Origin: Sphingomonas elodea ATCC 31461
GTDB taxonomy: Bacteria > Pseudomonadota > Alphaproteobacteria > Sphingomonadales > Sphingomonadaceae
Assembly (NCBI RefSeq): GCF_000226955.1
Contig: NZ_AGFU01000025.1
Coordinates: forward strand, 1 to 64,000
Length of the DNA: 64,000 nt
Direction: 5' to 3'
Shown: piece by piece, positions 62,961 through 64,000 of the stretch
How positions within the stretch are numbered: the first letter of the stretch is position 1
Layout: the number at the start of each line of letters is the position of its first letter
The notes under the pieces: generated by a model
The model's input: only the letters and a program-made list of their open reading frames with translations
Told to the model about the DNA's origin: nothing
Databases searched by the model: none
Translations under genes and position numbers: made by a program

Positions 62961-63512
62961 CTACCCCTTCGGCAAAAACCCCAGCACCTTCTTCCCCAGC
63001 TTGATCAGCGTCATCAGCCGCGAGGGGGGCACGGCGATCATCTGCTGGTACCAGTCGTCCAGCGTCACGGTGAAGCCGTGCAGCGCCTCGATCCGCGCGC
63101 GCGCGACCGGGGATATGCGCGGATCGCCCTCCGCCTCGGCGACGCAGGCCTTGAGCGCGGCGACGGCGGGGTCGATCTCGCGCTCCTTGCGGCCCTGGGC
63201 GATGCGGGTAAGCATCTGCATCAGGTCGACCTCGGCCTCGTAATGGTCGCGCCGGTCGTGAAGCACCGGCACGCGGCGGATCAGCTTCCAGCCGATCAGT
63301 TCCTTGAGACTGTTGGAGGTGTTGCTGCGCGCGATGCGCAGCCGGTCGCTGATCTCCTCGGCGTGCATCGGCCGATCGCTTAGGTACAGCAGCGCGTGGA
63401 TCTGCGCGACCGAGCGGTTGACGCCCCATTGGCTGCCCATCTCGCCCCAGTGGAGAACGAACTGCTGCACCGCTACCGGCAGCAACGCATGATCCGCACC
63501 ATTTTCGGTCAT
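62961..63512 (-). CDS. GbsR/MarR-family transcriptional regulator
   Basis: A 183-residue winged-helix regulator. Helix-turn-helix: QIHALLYLSDRPMHAEEISD, LRIARSNTSNSLKELIGW, then a wing with LHDRRDHYEA. This is the GbsR-like branch (choline/osmolyte regulation in Bacillus, other roles elsewhere). I choose ATG 63512; the GTG at 63530 would put the start inside an 18-bp palindrome that looks like the gene's own operator. Confidence 0.9.
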   Translation of the reverse strand: MTENGADHALLPVAVQQFVLHWGEMGSQWGVNRSVAQIHALLYLSDRPMHAEEISDRLRIARSNTSNSLKELIGWKLIRRVPVLHDRRDHYEAEVDLMQMLTRIAQGRKEREIDPAVAALKACVAEAEGDPRISPVARARIEALHGFTVTLDDWYQQMIAVPPSRLMTLIKLGKKVLGFLPKG

Positions 63513-63529
63513 GACAGAAATATCTGTCA
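63512..63529. promoter_or_regulatory. Candidate autoregulatory operator
   Basis: An 18-bp dyad with perfect 7-base arms (TGACAGA, TCTGTCA) around AATA, touching the ATG of the GbsR/MarR-type gene. Binding would block transcription or initiation of that gene. Confidence 0.55.
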
Positions 63530-63566
63530 CTGTCCGATCGCCGTCAAGCGAAACCGGGGCGCCCTG

Positions 63567-64000
63567 CTAGAGCGCCACACTCGGCTCGCCCAGAAAGCGC
63601 GCACGGGTTTGGAACGTGATGCCCTCCACGGTGATCTCGTTGAACGACGGCGGCTGGTCTCGGGTGCGCTCGGAAAGGGTGCCCGCGCCGATCAGTCGCA
63701 CCGCGCGGTCCCCCACTTGGTGCTCGATGTCGAAGGGATCATGGACATGGCCGCTCAGCACCGCATGCGCACCGGCGAGCGTGAGTGCCTCCAGCGCCCG
63801 CCGTCCGCCCCGCGTACGCGAGGTGGCGCGCGTGCCCGCCTCGATCAGCGGATGGTGCGCGGCGACGAATACCAGGCCGCCTTTCGGCACCGATTCGGCC
63901 AGCGCCAGCGACTTCTGCAGCGCATGCCGGCTGACATGGCCCTTCGACCAATTGGTGCGCAGCTGGAAGCGCGCGGTGGTCTTGAGCGGCACGATCGACA
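63567..64000 (-). CDS. Metallophosphoesterase-family protein (N-terminus beyond the window)
   Basis: The C-terminal 144 residues of a calcineurin-like phosphoesterase. AAHHPLIEAG and the metal-binding SGHVHDPFDIEH are present; the N-terminal metal motif lies beyond the right edge. Reading runs leftward to the stop at 63567. Substrate unknown; similar proteins hydrolyse cyclic nucleotides or phosphodiesters. Confidence 0.85.
   Translation of the reverse strand, partial: SIVPLKTTARFQLRTNWSKGHVSRHALQKSLALAESVPKGGLVFVAAHHPLIEAGTRATSRTRGGRRALEALTLAGAHAVLSGHVHDPFDIEHQVGDRAVRLIGAGTLSERTRDQPPSFNEITVEGITFQTRARFLGEPSVAL

Overview
The window is GC-rich, densely packed DNA with many ATGA or GTGA stop/start overlaps. 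The genes (OprB-type porin, Tat-dependent sugar dehydrogenase parts, UbiK, type-2 CtaA, Zur-like Fur, GTTC-N7-GTTC SOS box) point to an alphaproteobacterium, most likely a Sphingomonas-like sphingomonad. The genus is an inference from gene content and style, not from a marker gene.

Region by region: (1) 55-11412 is a carbohydrate locus. A LacI-type regulator and an OprB porin read leftward. Reading rightward are an MFS permease, three TIM-barrel isomerase-like proteins, a Gfo/Idh/MocA oxidoreductase, a small c-type cytochrome, a 3-keto-disaccharide-hydrolase-like protein, a gluconate-dehydrogenase subunit-3-like Tat protein and a GMC flavoenzyme. Together these look like periplasmic C3 oxidation of a glycoside followed by cleavage of the keto-sugar. 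(2) 11428-16628 holds a penicillin-acylase-type Ntn hydrolase, an exported amidohydrolase and a GH39-like glycosidase. (3) 16874-26433 is a tight seven-gene operon of oxidases: laccase-like multicopper oxidase, tyrosinase, LodA/GoxA-type quinone-cofactor oxidase, an unknown 138-residue protein, its LodB-like flavoprotein partner, a DJ-1/PfpI protein and a DUF2182-like membrane protein.

(4) 27019-47308 is an integrative element of about 20.3 kb inserted at the 3' end of a tRNA-Gln(TTG) gene. The boundaries are a 19-bp duplication of the tRNA end, with matching pairs of 13-bp tandem repeats just inside each end. It carries a tyrosine integrase, a type III restriction-modification system, a MobV relaxase and a KfrA-like protein. 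It also has a DEDD exonuclease with a probable degenerate paralogue, a MobA/MobL-like protein, a 1259-residue nuclease-STAND NTPase that is a strong anti-phage candidate, a small-gene cluster behind an SOS-type box, and an SRAP-family DNA-crosslink protein. It is a mobilisable defence element.

(5) 47292-64000 is ordinary chromosome: tRNA-Gln, ilvE, a MarR regulator, hemerythrin, ybjN-proC, ubiK, tspO, two secreted unknowns, tlyA, two alpha/beta hydrolases, a MerC-domain protein with a Zur-like regulator, dxs, a small DNA-binding pair behind a 27-bp palindrome, ctaA-cutA, rplM-rpsI, a GbsR/MarR regulator with a start-site palindrome, and a metallophosphoesterase cut by the window edge. No CRISPR array, rRNA or complete insertion sequence was seen.
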